From positions 434,001 through 498,000 of the forward strand of contig CP150553.1 of assembly GCA_049487715.1 (NCBI GenBank): 64,000 nt of DNA, given 5' to 3'. Source of the stretch: Pycnococcus provasolii. Taxonomy: Eukaryota > Chlorophyta > Pseudoscourfieldiophyceae > Pseudoscourfieldiales. The number at the start of each line of letters is the position of its first letter. The first letter of the stretch is position 1. Shown piece after piece: positions 13,053 to 21,629 of this stretch. A program made the position numbers and the translations under genes. A model generated the notes under the pieces. The model saw only the letters and a program-made list of their open reading frames with translations. It did no database searches and had not been told where the DNA came from.

Positions 13053-14786
13053 CACAGCACTGATGGGGGAGTGATGGGGGAGCGATGGGGGAGTGATGGG
13101 GGAGCGATGGGGGAGTGATGGGGGTGTGATTTGGCGGGAGGGATTTGCAGGGGGACGTAGAATACTACCTCCCCTATCAGCCTAGGAGTAGAACTAGGAA
13201 GGGAAATAAAAAGGCCCGGGAAACTCTTTGTGATTTGGTGGAGCGATTAGGTCGGAGAAAGACTTTCACATCACATCCCCCCCCCTCCCTCCCCTCCCTT
13301 TCCTCCCCCCCTCCCTCCCTCCCTCCCTCCCTCCTCCCCCGGGACCCCAATGAATGGAAGGAGCAGGTGTGGTTTGGGCGGGAGAATTCTCATAGTGAAT
13401 CCCGCTGAGCCGGCTGATCAAGGGCTCCCTCCTCCAACTTCCAAGGGCTGTTTCTTGGGACCTTACATACCAGTCACGTGGTCTCCCCATCCTGACCATA
13501 AGAGTAGGCATAGGTGGATCCCCTCTTTCCTTCTGGGCGCATCCCTTCCCTTCCCTTCCTCCCCCTTTCCCTTTCTTCTTCTTTCTTCGCCCTCAAAGGC
13601 AGACCGGGGGACTCGCCTTGGATCAGTCATTCAGTCTCGTTGCTCTTTCTTTTTCTGATTCTGCGAGGGACCCCCTGCTCTTGGTAAAAGCACCTGCTAC
13701 ACCTGCTTGCTCTTGGGGAAAAGAGCAGGTGCCTGATTCGTTCACGGGTGGGAAGTTTACCGCGTGAAGTTTTGGTACCAGACCACGTGATGGCAATTTT
13801 TGAGTCCCAAAATCACGTCATGGCTCGGACATCGGAAAACGCGGGTACATTAGAGGGTACCACGGAAATATCCTCTGGAACCCTCTGGAACCCTCTGGAA
13901 TTACTCCGTGCCCACGGAATACCCTCTGGTACCAGAGGACATCAGAGGGTACAACGTCATGGCATCGCCAAACGGAATTGGCTTCGTTGCTGGATAGGGG
14001 TAGCTTGGTTGGGCCGTTGGGGTAGCCTGCGGAAAATCGAAAAGTCGCGGAAACAGACAAAATCGTCCTTCTTTTCGATTCGTTTTTCGATTTATTCGGG
14101 AAAAGGGGCGGTACACCATCAAAAATGATAGGAAACCTTCAGAAATTAATACGGGAGTTGAAGTCGATACCATACTTCAGTCCCGATTAAGTTAGTGTAT
14201 TGGTCCAGCTAAGAGAAGTTTCTACCAACTAACCTTACTCGTAGCTTGTTTTGTTTTTTTTATGTTTTTGATTCCGAGATTCCTCGAGTCCATTCCTCGA
14301 GATCCTCCTCAGATCCTCGAAACCTTTTCGAAACCTTCCACGCTGTCAAAGGACACATCGAGCACCCACCACCACAAAAACACACACACCCCTTTGTACA
14401 AATACCATGATCTGCATAGGGTCGAAAAGGTCAAACACGTTCCGCTCACCTAAGGGACTCTCTCTCACGCGACGGGTCGCCTCCGGTAGGGTGATCCCTC
14501 ACTTGAGCAACAGTCAAGGGTACCGTGACCGTATCGTGACCCGTTTCCGTGCACTGTCGTTCACGCCACGCCCAGCCGCCCTGGAGGGTAAGAGTAGGGT
14601 AAGTACTACCCGTACTGTCGTTGGGCACCACTGAACTGAACGTTGGGCCCCACCCCATATCACCGTATCCCATCCAAACACACACCTCAAGGATACCTTT
14701 TAGGTTTGGTACTTCGAAGAAGGTCCTGGATTACGGACTTAAGCTCGCTGTAATCTCTGGTGGCCGGCGTTGGTGCACCAGGAAGC
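13053..14786. other. Divergent intergenic region with simple repeats
   Basis: This is the 5' flank shared by the giant coiled-coil gene (-) and the Amt-cyclase gene (+). It holds a 12-bp tandem repeat of the GTGATGGGGGAG type (13058-13126), a CCCT-rich pyrimidine tract (about 13276-13340), repeated CCTCTGGAA words near 13872-13900 and a perfect 16-bp palindrome at 13923-13938. The short open frames here show no family features. No RNA gene is recognised. Confidence 0.6.
13058..13126. repeat. 12-bp minisatellite
   Basis: About six tandem copies of a G-rich 12-mer (TGATGGGGGAGT/C) lie immediately upstream of the start codon of the minus-strand giant gene, probably in its 5' untranslated region or promoter. 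Confidence 0.85.
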
Positions 14787-14870
14787 ATGGCGAAGGGCAA
14801 GGATCATGGTGGAAGCATGGCGAGGGGCAAGGATCATGGTGGAAGCATGGCGAGGGGCAAGGATCATGGT
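14781..14870 (+). repeat. 30-bp tandem repeat, 3 copies
   Basis: Three 30-bp units, the last two identical and the first different at one base, cover the start codon and N terminus of the Amt-cyclase gene. Each contains an in-frame ATG, so translation could begin at any of three equivalent sites. Confidence 0.9.
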
Positions 14871-17852
14871 GGTGAAGTGTCCTACAGACTTGCGTGCGCG
14901 TCAACCGTCATATTCATGCAAGCAGGGTTCATGCTCCTTGAGGCCGGCTCCGCGCGCATAAAGCACTCGCGAAGCGTGCTTGTGAAGAACATCGCTGGAG
15001 CGTGCCTGAGCTTTATCAGTTGGGCTGCCGTTGGCGCTTTCATCGAGAACGAGCACGGCAACATAGACGATCCGGGCTTTGTCAGCCTTGCTATCGGGGC
15101 AGGCTTTTGTGCAACTGCTTCCACAATAGTAAGTGGAGCCATAGCGGAGCGCACGAGGATTGAAGCATACTTGGTGTTCAGCATGTTCTTTTCCGCCCTC
15201 GTGTATCCAACAGGTCTGCGCCTAGTGGACTGGGCTGGCTCGTGGAACCTGTATATGCACGACTGCAGCTTTCACGACGCTGCAGGTGGGACGACCGTGC
15301 ACGTTGCTGGCGGAGTCGCTGCGGGCGTGTTTGCCAAACTCGTTGGGCCGCGTTTGGGGCGCTTTGGTACGCGGGCGACCAACATACACGGGCACAATGC
15401 GGCCTACGTCGCTCTTGGAACCTTCATCTTAATGTATTCGTGGTTCGGATTCAACGGTTCCGCCGCTGTCTTGTCGTTGCACGAGAACAACGCCAACGCG
15501 CTGGAAACGGCAGAGAGCATCTTCCTTTCCACCTTGTTCGCCGCCGCCGCCGGGCCGATCGGCAGCGAGCTGTACCTCCTCTCACGGAAACGGCGTCTTG
15601 TGCTTGACCCCCGGGACCTCTGCAATGGCCTTCTCGCCGGCCTTGCCGCGATCACCGCAGGCTGTGACGTGATACCCGTTCACACGAGCATCTTCGTCGG
15701 TGCCAGCGGTGCGGCGCTCGCCACGGCGGTGAATTTCTCCCTAAAAAATAATTGCATCGTCGACGATGTCGTGGGCGCTGTTGGCGTGCACGCGGTCGCC
15801 GGCGCGTGGGGAACGCTTTGCGTAGGCTTCTGCGGCAAGGTGGCTACGCCCAAGCAGTTCCTCATTCAATTGCTTGTGACGTTACTGATCGGCGCATATT
15901 CTGCGTTCACCACCGGGGCATTTTATCTGGCATTCGATCGCGCCGGGATGCACTTCCGAGCATCCGCGAAAGACGAGGTCAACGGTCTGGATGGACGCTT
16001 TGAAGGAACGGCGACAGAGATCAAGCCACCCGAGGGCGTCGTCACGATCGTCGAGACGGACATTGCGAGCTCATCAGCTCTGTGGGAAGGTCATCCGATG
16101 GAGATGTCAGCTGCCCAGGAGATCCACGACATGATCATGCGAGAGTGCATGGCGCAACACCGCGGGTATGAGGTGGCGACAGAGGGAGATGCCTTCTGCA
16201 TTGCATTTGAAAATACCATCGACGCGGCATCTTTTTGCCTTGACGTGCAGCGCAAAATGTCCGCGGCCAAGTGGCCAAACGCGCTGGAGACGGCAATCGC
16301 GGCACAGCAGCACACCGACGAGAATAAATTTAATGGATTGCTGATTCGTATGGCAATCGACACTTCGTGGTGTCAGCGCACGATGCACAATACGTTTGGC
16401 ACATTCCACTATCGTGGCAAGGCTATAAAGACCACGGCACAGATGCTGGAATGCATGCCTGATGGTGGGATGACACTGATGACTCACAGGGTGCACAGGA
16501 AAGTGTTCTCGATGACCACTGCAATGGACAGCGCATTTATCATTCATCTCGGGCGGTACGATTTGCATGCAAAGACGTCGTCAAAAAGAAAGTCCGTTGG
16601 ACTCTTTGCGCTCCTCCCTCGTGAACACGCGAAGCGTTTGCATGCTGCGAGTCGCATTGTCGTGGGTGAGCGCGAAGATAGTGGCTTTATTCATGCGCCT
16701 GGAGTGGATATGCAAGCAATTGGCAGCGTGGAAGGTTTTGGTGGGCCGATCGAAAAGAAGGTCGCCATGGTGTTCGTGACGATCATTGACAGGACGAAGG
16801 CGCATCACCCTGCGATTGATCGCGTTGGTAGCTACGAAAATCTGTCGGATATCGACAACGCCGCATCTCCGACTCTAGACAACCGTTTCGGGAGTCCGGA
16901 CAACTCCCTGCGAGGTGCATCGCTGTACGCTTCCATGGTGACCTCCTCCTTCAAACGGCTCTCCAAACTGAGTCGGGTATGGCCTACTTCGGTATCGCCC
17001 ACTTCTACACCTGGTGGCGGCGCGTCCTCCAATGATCTGACTGCGCTAGATGATGAGGACCTCACTTCGACCACTGCCACCCACCGTGAATCGGTGAACT
17101 ACGTCGGCAGCATCATGCGAGAAACGCTGAAAGAATTCAACGGCTACTTCTGCCAGGAGCATAGGGAACGGTTTATGTTTGCATTCGAAAATCCTCGTGA
17201 TGCAATCCTGTGGGCGATGGCTTGCTCAGATGCAGTGGATATTCGCTCAAAGTCGCTGACAATCCAACCTTCTTCGTTGGCGATTGGAATACACTACTCC
17301 ACGCCTAGGCAGATACGTCCACACGACACATCCGGAAGGGCAGACTACTTTGGTGACATGGTTAACACGTCGGCTCGCGTTGCGTCACGTGCTGCAGATA
17401 AGGTGAGCTCGTGTGGAGGGAGTGTTGTGATGTTGACGAAGTTGAGCCTCTTAGCTGCCGACTTAGATTCTGCCGGATCGTGGTGGCAAAATTCTGTCAA
17501 GTGTACCAGTTGCGGCGAGACAAAGCTGAAAGGCATCAAAGAATTGCATGAGCTATACGTTCTGGAGCGATACAGTGCGAACGGCACATTCATTTCGGAG
17601 GATGAATCAGGCGTGGAGTTCTCTCGCGTTGAAAAAGCCTTACGCGAGGCTATGGATAAGATTGCCCGCGCCAATGATACGGGATTCGAAGACAGCGACA
17701 GCGACGTATCTGAACTTGAGAACGTGGTATCGCATACTAGTCCTTATGCATCAGCGCGTTCTTCTAGATCAAAAGTAAATTTAGCCACTGGCTTGAGTCT
17801 TGCACGGCTGAGAAATGAGATGCGGACAATATCTAGCGATGACATGGTTTGA
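14787..17852 (+). CDS. Ammonium transporter fused to tandem class III nucleotide cyclase domains
   Basis: The first ATG in the open frame is at 14787, giving 1,021 residues. Residues 1-30 are three copies of SMARGKDHGG. Residues about 33-385 are an Amt/Mep/Rh channel with the twin pore histidines (near residues 170 and 333), the conserved Asp before AGGT-VH and the WFGFN motif. Residues about 417-575 form cyclase domain 1, with a TDI Asp and a GDAF Asp that are the expected metal ligands. Residues about 658-920 form cyclase domain 2, whose metal Asp positions are replaced but which keeps VNTSARV, the Asn/Arg transition-state motif. This is the division of labour of mammalian C1/C2 adenylyl cyclases. 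Inferred role: ammonium sensing coupled to cyclic nucleotide output at a membrane. The substrate (ATP or GTP) is not decided. An upstream exon cannot be excluded. Confidence 0.88.
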   Translation: MAKGKDHGGSMARGKDHGGSMARGKDHGGEVSYRLACASTVIFMQAGFMLLEAGSARIKHSRSVLVKNIAGACLSFISWAAVGAFIENEHGNIDDPGFVSLAIGAGFCATASTIVSGAIAERTRIEAYLVFSMFFSALVYPTGLRLVDWAGSWNLYMHDCSFHDAAGGTTVHVAGGVAAGVFAKLVGPRLGRFGTRATNIHGHNAAYVALGTFILMYSWFGFNGSAAVLSLHENNANALETAESIFLSTLFAAAAGPIGSELYLLSRKRRLVLDPRDLCNGLLAGLAAITAGCDVIPVHTSIFVGASGAALATAVNFSLKNNCIVDDVVGAVGVHAVAGAWGTLCVGFCGKVATPKQFLIQLLVTLLIGAYSAFTTGAFYLAFDRAGMHFRASAKDEVNGLDGRFEGTATEIKPPEGVVTIVETDIASSSALWEGHPMEMSAAQEIHDMIMRECMAQHRGYEVATEGDAFCIAFENTIDAASFCLDVQRKMSAAKWPNALETAIAAQQHTDENKFNGLLIRMAIDTSWCQRTMHNTFGTFHYRGKAIKTTAQMLECMPDGGMTLMTHRVHRKVFSMTTAMDSAFIIHLGRYDLHAKTSSKRKSVGLFALLPREHAKRLHAASRIVVGEREDSGFIHAPGVDMQAIGSVEGFGGPIEKKVAMVFVTIIDRTKAHHPAIDRVGSYENLSDIDNAASPTLDNRFGSPDNSLRGASLYASMVTSSFKRLSKLSRVWPTSVSPTSTPGGGASSNDLTALDDEDLTSTTATHRESVNYVGSIMRETLKEFNGYFCQEHRERFMFAFENPRDAILWAMACSDAVDIRSKSLTIQPSSLAIGIHYSTPRQIRPHDTSGRADYFGDMVNTSARVASRAADKVSSCGGSVVMLTKLSLLAADLDSAGSWWQNSVKCTSCGETKLKGIKELHELYVLERYSANGTFISEDESGVEFSRVEKALREAMDKIARANDTGFEDSDSDVSELENVVSHTSPYASARSSRSKVNLATGLSLARLRNEMRTISSDDMV

Positions 17853-18087
17853 TGATGAATATCAAACGTGTTTTTAAAAAAAATTTAAACACCTTCTTGT
17901 AAACCTCGCTGTAACCAACATTAACAAGTTTGAATCATTTTGCCAACTTCATCAATTTTATGCAACAACGGTCGCGAGTTGGTACGACATCACCATGTAC
18001 ACATGCGCTGTTGAATAGCGCCATGGAATGGGCTAAATGGTGAATGTGAATGGTGTGAATGGACGACAGCTTCACAAAGTAATGTAC

Positions 18088-18128
18088 AGTACATTCCATT
18101 ACTCAATGAGCGATCTTGACCTTAGCTC
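18088..18128 (-). other. Conserved 3'-flank element, copy 1
   Basis: Starting right after the stop codon of the minus-strand gene, about 40 bases match the 3' flank of another minus-strand gene at 41421-41460 (shared core AGTACATTCCATTACT, then AATGAGC and ATCTT, on the plus strand). It could be a shared 3' processing signal or a fragment of a dispersed repeat. Confidence 0.6.
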
Positions 18129-19494
18129 AGGGTCCCTTCAGCGAGCCAACGAATGCTCGAAGCACGATTGCATTCTCCGAGCTTAGAGCAGCCTCATTCA
18201 AACCATCCTCAGCACGTGACAAAGCACTTTCGGCACCCGCGCGTGCTGTAGTATGGCACGCGAGACGGCTTATTAGCCATGCAAGCCTGGCCTTATTCCA
18301 GCTCAACTGTGATGTTAGTACGTACGCAAAGGCTGCACCGCATTCTGCCGTGAAGGGCGGTGGATCTTTCGGCGCCGCGTCGTCCGTAGCGGGCTCCTCT
18401 TTCACGATGCCTGAAGCGGGCGCTTCATCATGCGCTTTGCCCCCAGGTGCTTTTCCATGCGCTTTTCCAGGCGCCTCAAAGTCGTTCTCGTCGGAGTCCA
18501 AGTCGCCGTCGGAGTCCAAGTCGTCGTCGGAGTCCAAGTCGCTGTCGCGATCACCACTATTCGACGCCGCACGTACGCCAGGCTCATAGCTCGCGCGCCG
18601 TGCGGCGCGCAATGCATTTTCGTCGTCGTGTGCTCCAGCCTCCGTGAGGCTTCCTTGAACAACGTGTTTGCCGAGTGCTAGAAGAGCCCCGACAGCCGGA
18701 AAGCGCTCGAGAGCGTTGTCAAGCATTTCATCGGCGTCCACTACACGAGGTGTAGTGGCAGCCGCCGCCGACGACGAGTCGTCGGCATCCTTCTCAGCCT
18801 GCCAACGGGCCGCGGCAGCGCGCGTGAAGGTTGCGTCGACCGTCCATGCAGTAATTGTGTGCCTTTGAGCCAACACTGCATCCGCAAGTTGTACGGCATG
18901 TCGAGGTGCCTTCGCCCAGAGCACGTTTCGTGCCTTCACCATCGCGCCGCTGCACGCCGCGGCGCACGCATCCGCCTCTGCGAGTGCCGCGAGCGCCTTC
19001 GCCGCGCCCTTCGCGTCGCCTACTTGAGCGCGCGCCACGGCGAGACTCTCGACGGTTTCTACGTACTCCTGTCCTTCTGGTGCAGCCTTGGAGATGGCGC
19101 CTCGAAAGGTTTTCCATGCGTTGACTGTTTGCTCGGTGTGCATGTACGGTCCACATATATCTTCGCATTCCCAGACATCGCGCCCACATCCGTGCGTCGA
19201 CTTTTCACGCGTCCACGCTGGTCTTGCCATGGCAGGTAAGCGTTGTTTTTTACGTCGCGTGAATTCAGAGCGCCACACATCTGCGAGTTGTCTTTGTTGA
19301 GGGGGGAGGTAATCACATAGCAACGATCGCAAACTTTCCGTCTTACGAGTCAGTTGGGTCACACGTAGTTCCGATCGTTGCCCATGAAGCGATGAGCCGT
19401 TATGCGTAAGACGTGTGCCTCGAGGCGTCTGCCATGAATTCCGAAGTGAACCTCCTCCTCCTGCAACATCACTGCGTTTACGCTTCGAGCCCAT
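18127..19494 (-). CDS. Unknown protein with helical-repeat-like middle and acidic DSD repeats
   Basis: I chose the ATG at 19494 (455 residues). The open frame extends further upstream, but only through non-ATG codons and a TGAG microsatellite. The N terminus is basic (GSKRKRS, a possible nuclear localisation signal). Residues about 125-270 are Ala-rich amphipathic helices that look TPR-like. Residues about 320-340 are an Asp-Ser repeat (DSDLDSDDDLDSDGDLDSD). The C-terminal part is again helical. No catalytic motif is seen and I do not recognise a family. It is convergent with the Amt-cyclase gene, leaving a 274-bp gap. Confidence 0.72.
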   Translation of the reverse strand: MGSKRKRSDVAGGGGSLRNSWQTPRGTRLTHNGSSLHGQRSELRVTQLTRKTESLRSLLCDYLPPQQRQLADVWRSEFTRRKKQRLPAMARPAWTREKSTHGCGRDVWECEDICGPYMHTEQTVNAWKTFRGAISKAAPEGQEYVETVESLAVARAQVGDAKGAAKALAALAEADACAAACSGAMVKARNVLWAKAPRHAVQLADAVLAQRHTITAWTVDATFTRAAAARWQAEKDADDSSSAAAATTPRVVDADEMLDNALERFPAVGALLALGKHVVQGSLTEAGAHDDENALRAARRASYEPGVRAASNSGDRDSDLDSDDDLDSDGDLDSDENDFEAPGKAHGKAPGGKAHDEAPASGIVKEEPATDDAAPKDPPPFTAECGAAFAYVLTSQLSWNKARLAWLISRLACHTTARAGAESALSRAEDGLNEAALSSENAIVLRAFVGSLKGP

Positions 19495-19561
19495 AGATTC
19501 GGATAGATTGGAGATTCGGACTGGACTGCCGACAGATATGCCGAAGAGCACAGCCTGATGC

Positions 19562-19604
19562 CTGAGTGAGTGAGTGAGTGAGTGAGTGAGTGAGTGAGTG
19601 AGTG
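19562..19604. repeat. (TGAG)n microsatellite
   Basis: About ten tandem TGAG units lie upstream of the minus-strand gene starting at 19494. Confidence 0.95.
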
Positions 19605-19732
19605 ACAGCCGCCAAGGAGCCGCCACGGATCCAGCCAGCCGCCAAGGAGCCGCCAAGGAGAGAGAACCTCCGGAGGGACAACAACAACACAACGTGGTTG
19701 GGGGAACGGGATCCGAGGGGGAAACCCCCAAA

Positions 19733-19886
19733 ACCTAACCCTAACCCAGTATACCCTAACCCAGTATACCCTAACCCAGTAGTAGCCCTAACCCAGTAAC
19801 CCAGTAAACCAGTAACCCAGTAACCCAGTAGCCCTAACCCAAACCCAGTAACCCTAACCCAGTAGCCCTAGCCCAGTAACCCTAAC
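19733..19886. repeat. Interstitial telomere-like array (CCCTAA and CCCAGTA units)
   Basis: About 150 bp are composed of CCCTAA and the variants CCCAGTA, CCCAGTAGC and CCCAGTATAC. The C-rich strand is on the plus strand. A second array in the opposite orientation lies at 33120-33236, also in a divergent promoter gap. Confidence 0.92.
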
Positions 19887-20012
19887 GGTTCCGGACTTTT
19901 CACTGGTTTTCCCTTTCCCTTTTCCTCTTGCCGTTTTGTTTTTGTCGCCCCATCATGGGATTTTCCTTCCGGGACTTTTGTCATTTATTGTCATTATTTT
20001 TCCCGTTTATGT

Positions 20013-20729
20013 ATGCTCTCTGGGTGGTATCCTGTTCAGAATAGAACACACTCACACGCGTCATATTCTTCTCGTACCCTTATTAATAAAAGAGGTCCTA
20101 AGATGGTCTCTGGGCCTTTGCCTGCGGCAAATGCTAGGGCCATTAAGTCCATACCCGGTCCCGTCAGTGAGTCCACTTCCCAGGAGACTTCGTCGGACTT
20201 GAATGAACGACGACTTTTGCAAATCACAGAGATGTACGCGGGATACCAAAAGAAACACTTCCCAACTGTCGACGACATCGACGCACCCGACGCCCTCAAA
20301 ATGACACAACAAGACAGTAGTAAGGTGGTGTTCGTCGACGTGCGTTCGCCGCAGGAAACGGCTGTCTCGACGATACCCGGAGCCGCCTCGGAGGAGGCGT
20401 TCCTGCGCGACTTGCGCGCTGGCGCAATAGACAACACGACGGCAATCGTGTACTGCACAATTGGAATGAGAAGTGGAAAGTTTGTCGCGCAGCACGCGGA
20501 GGACGGAAAGGCGCACGGCGTTCGTCTGCTGAACCTTCGCGGGAGCGTGCTAGCTTGGACGCACGCGGGTGGTGACCTCGTTCGTCCGTCGGACAAGTCG
20601 CCGACGAAGGACGTGCACGTGTACGCGAAGCCTTGGGACTTGGCACGCGTGGATTACACGCCACACTTCTTGGCGAAGAAAGGATTCGTGCAGGCGTTCG
20701 TTGACAGCATCGCGAGGTGGTGCGCCTAA
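20013..20729 (+). CDS. Rhodanese-like domain protein
   Basis: 238 residues from the ATG at 20013; an in-frame ATG at 20103 would give 208. Residues about 100-205 are a rhodanese domain. It opens with the VVFVDVRSPQE motif and holds the active-site loop CTIGMRSG with a catalytic Cys, so sulfur-transfer or related activity is possible. The final 35 residues (VHVYAKPWDLARVDY region) lie outside the core. The N-terminal 45 residues are Ser/Arg-rich and acid-poor, compatible with an organelle leader if the upstream start is used. The substrate is unknown. Confidence 0.85.
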   Translation: MLSGWYPVQNRTHSHASYSSRTLINKRGPKMVSGPLPAANARAIKSIPGPVSESTSQETSSDLNERRLLQITEMYAGYQKKHFPTVDDIDAPDALKMTQQDSSKVVFVDVRSPQETAVSTIPGAASEEAFLRDLRAGAIDNTTAIVYCTIGMRSGKFVAQHAEDGKAHGVRLLNLRGSVLAWTHAGGDLVRPSDKSPTKDVHVYAKPWDLARVDYTPHFLAKKGFVQAFVDSIARWCA

Positions 20730-21629
20730 GGTAACCGTACCCTAAGAAAGTAAGATACTGTACAAGCATAAAATAATTGTACCTTTAGTTCCACCCGGGT
20801 CCAGGGGGTGGGGTGATCCACACGATCTAAAAAAGCGAACCCCTAAAGCGAACTACTGTATCGTAACCCCTAACTTTTTTAAAAAAAAACACCGAATCCC
20901 AAAAATGGAAACTCACATACAGAACATAGCGTTGCATTGCGCCGGACCTTCTTTCTCATGCCATACCATCCTAGGCAGATAGGGTGTACCTTAGATCTTT
21001 CGGGTTTGCTCTTTCGGGGTTTCGAAACCTTTTTTCCCCCCTTGGTATGAGTACCTCCCCTTGGTTCATTTTTCAATCCCTTCGGCCTTCGCTCGCGTTC
21101 GGCAAAATCGGCATACATATGACCATATGTATAACCTTCATAACGAAGTCTCCGATCCCGTCTGCCCGGATTCCGTTGAATAAAAAGTAAAACTATAAAC
21201 TATTGGCTTGATTGACGAGTCGCGTAGAGGTATTTGATCATGCGAAACCTGATCGTGTTGAATGTGATATCAGTTCGTGTTCCGTTAATCCGTTGACGTT
21301 GCCGTTGACGTTGACGTTGCCTATCACTCACGTCCTACATATCCCTCAGGCTCGTCCCCCCCGGTAAACTTTAAAAAGGGGGCCAATAGTCCTCCTCCTC
21401 TGTTCTCCGAAGAGGCTACTCCGAAGGCTCCGATCAGCATCAGCCTATTACGATATACAGCCAGATAGTTGGTAGATCATCAGTCCCAGTGTCCCTGGCT
21501 TTTCTTTTTTCACCGTCACGACACGGAGTCCTCTTGCCTGTACAGTATTTGTTTCAAGCCATTCTTCTTTCTTTCGCACTCGTTGATAACCCTTCGGTGA
21601 TTACGTTAGGATAGTAGGTTGTTACGTTC
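20730..21629. other. Intergenic region without recognised gene
   Basis: 900 bp lie between two plus-strand genes. It has a perfect 9-bp inverted repeat with a 2-nt spacer (21113-21132), a short GTTGACGTTGCC direct repeat (21289-21322), and A/T-rich sequence after the upstream stop. Nothing gene-like is supported. Confidence 0.5.

Larger units (their letters stand above)
19495..20012. other. Divergent intergenic region
   Basis: This gap separates the gene starting at 19494 (-) from the rhodanese gene (+). Besides the TGAG microsatellite and the telomere-like array it has two copies of a CAGCCGCCAAGGAGCCGCCA word (19606-19660). No gene is seen. Confidence 0.6.

Noticed and set aside
12704-13118. 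Small frames on both strands (12704-13030 minus, 12723-13118 plus)
   Set aside because: They overlap the N-terminal coding part of the giant gene and arise from biased composition.
14407-14755. Small open frames in the gap before the Amt-cyclase gene
   Set aside because: Too short, no motifs, and placed in a divergent promoter region; an upstream exon remains possible but I see no supported splice pair.
19733-19886. A chromosome end
   Set aside because: Unique genes continue on both sides and the repeats are degenerate and mixed with CCCAGTA, so the array is internal.
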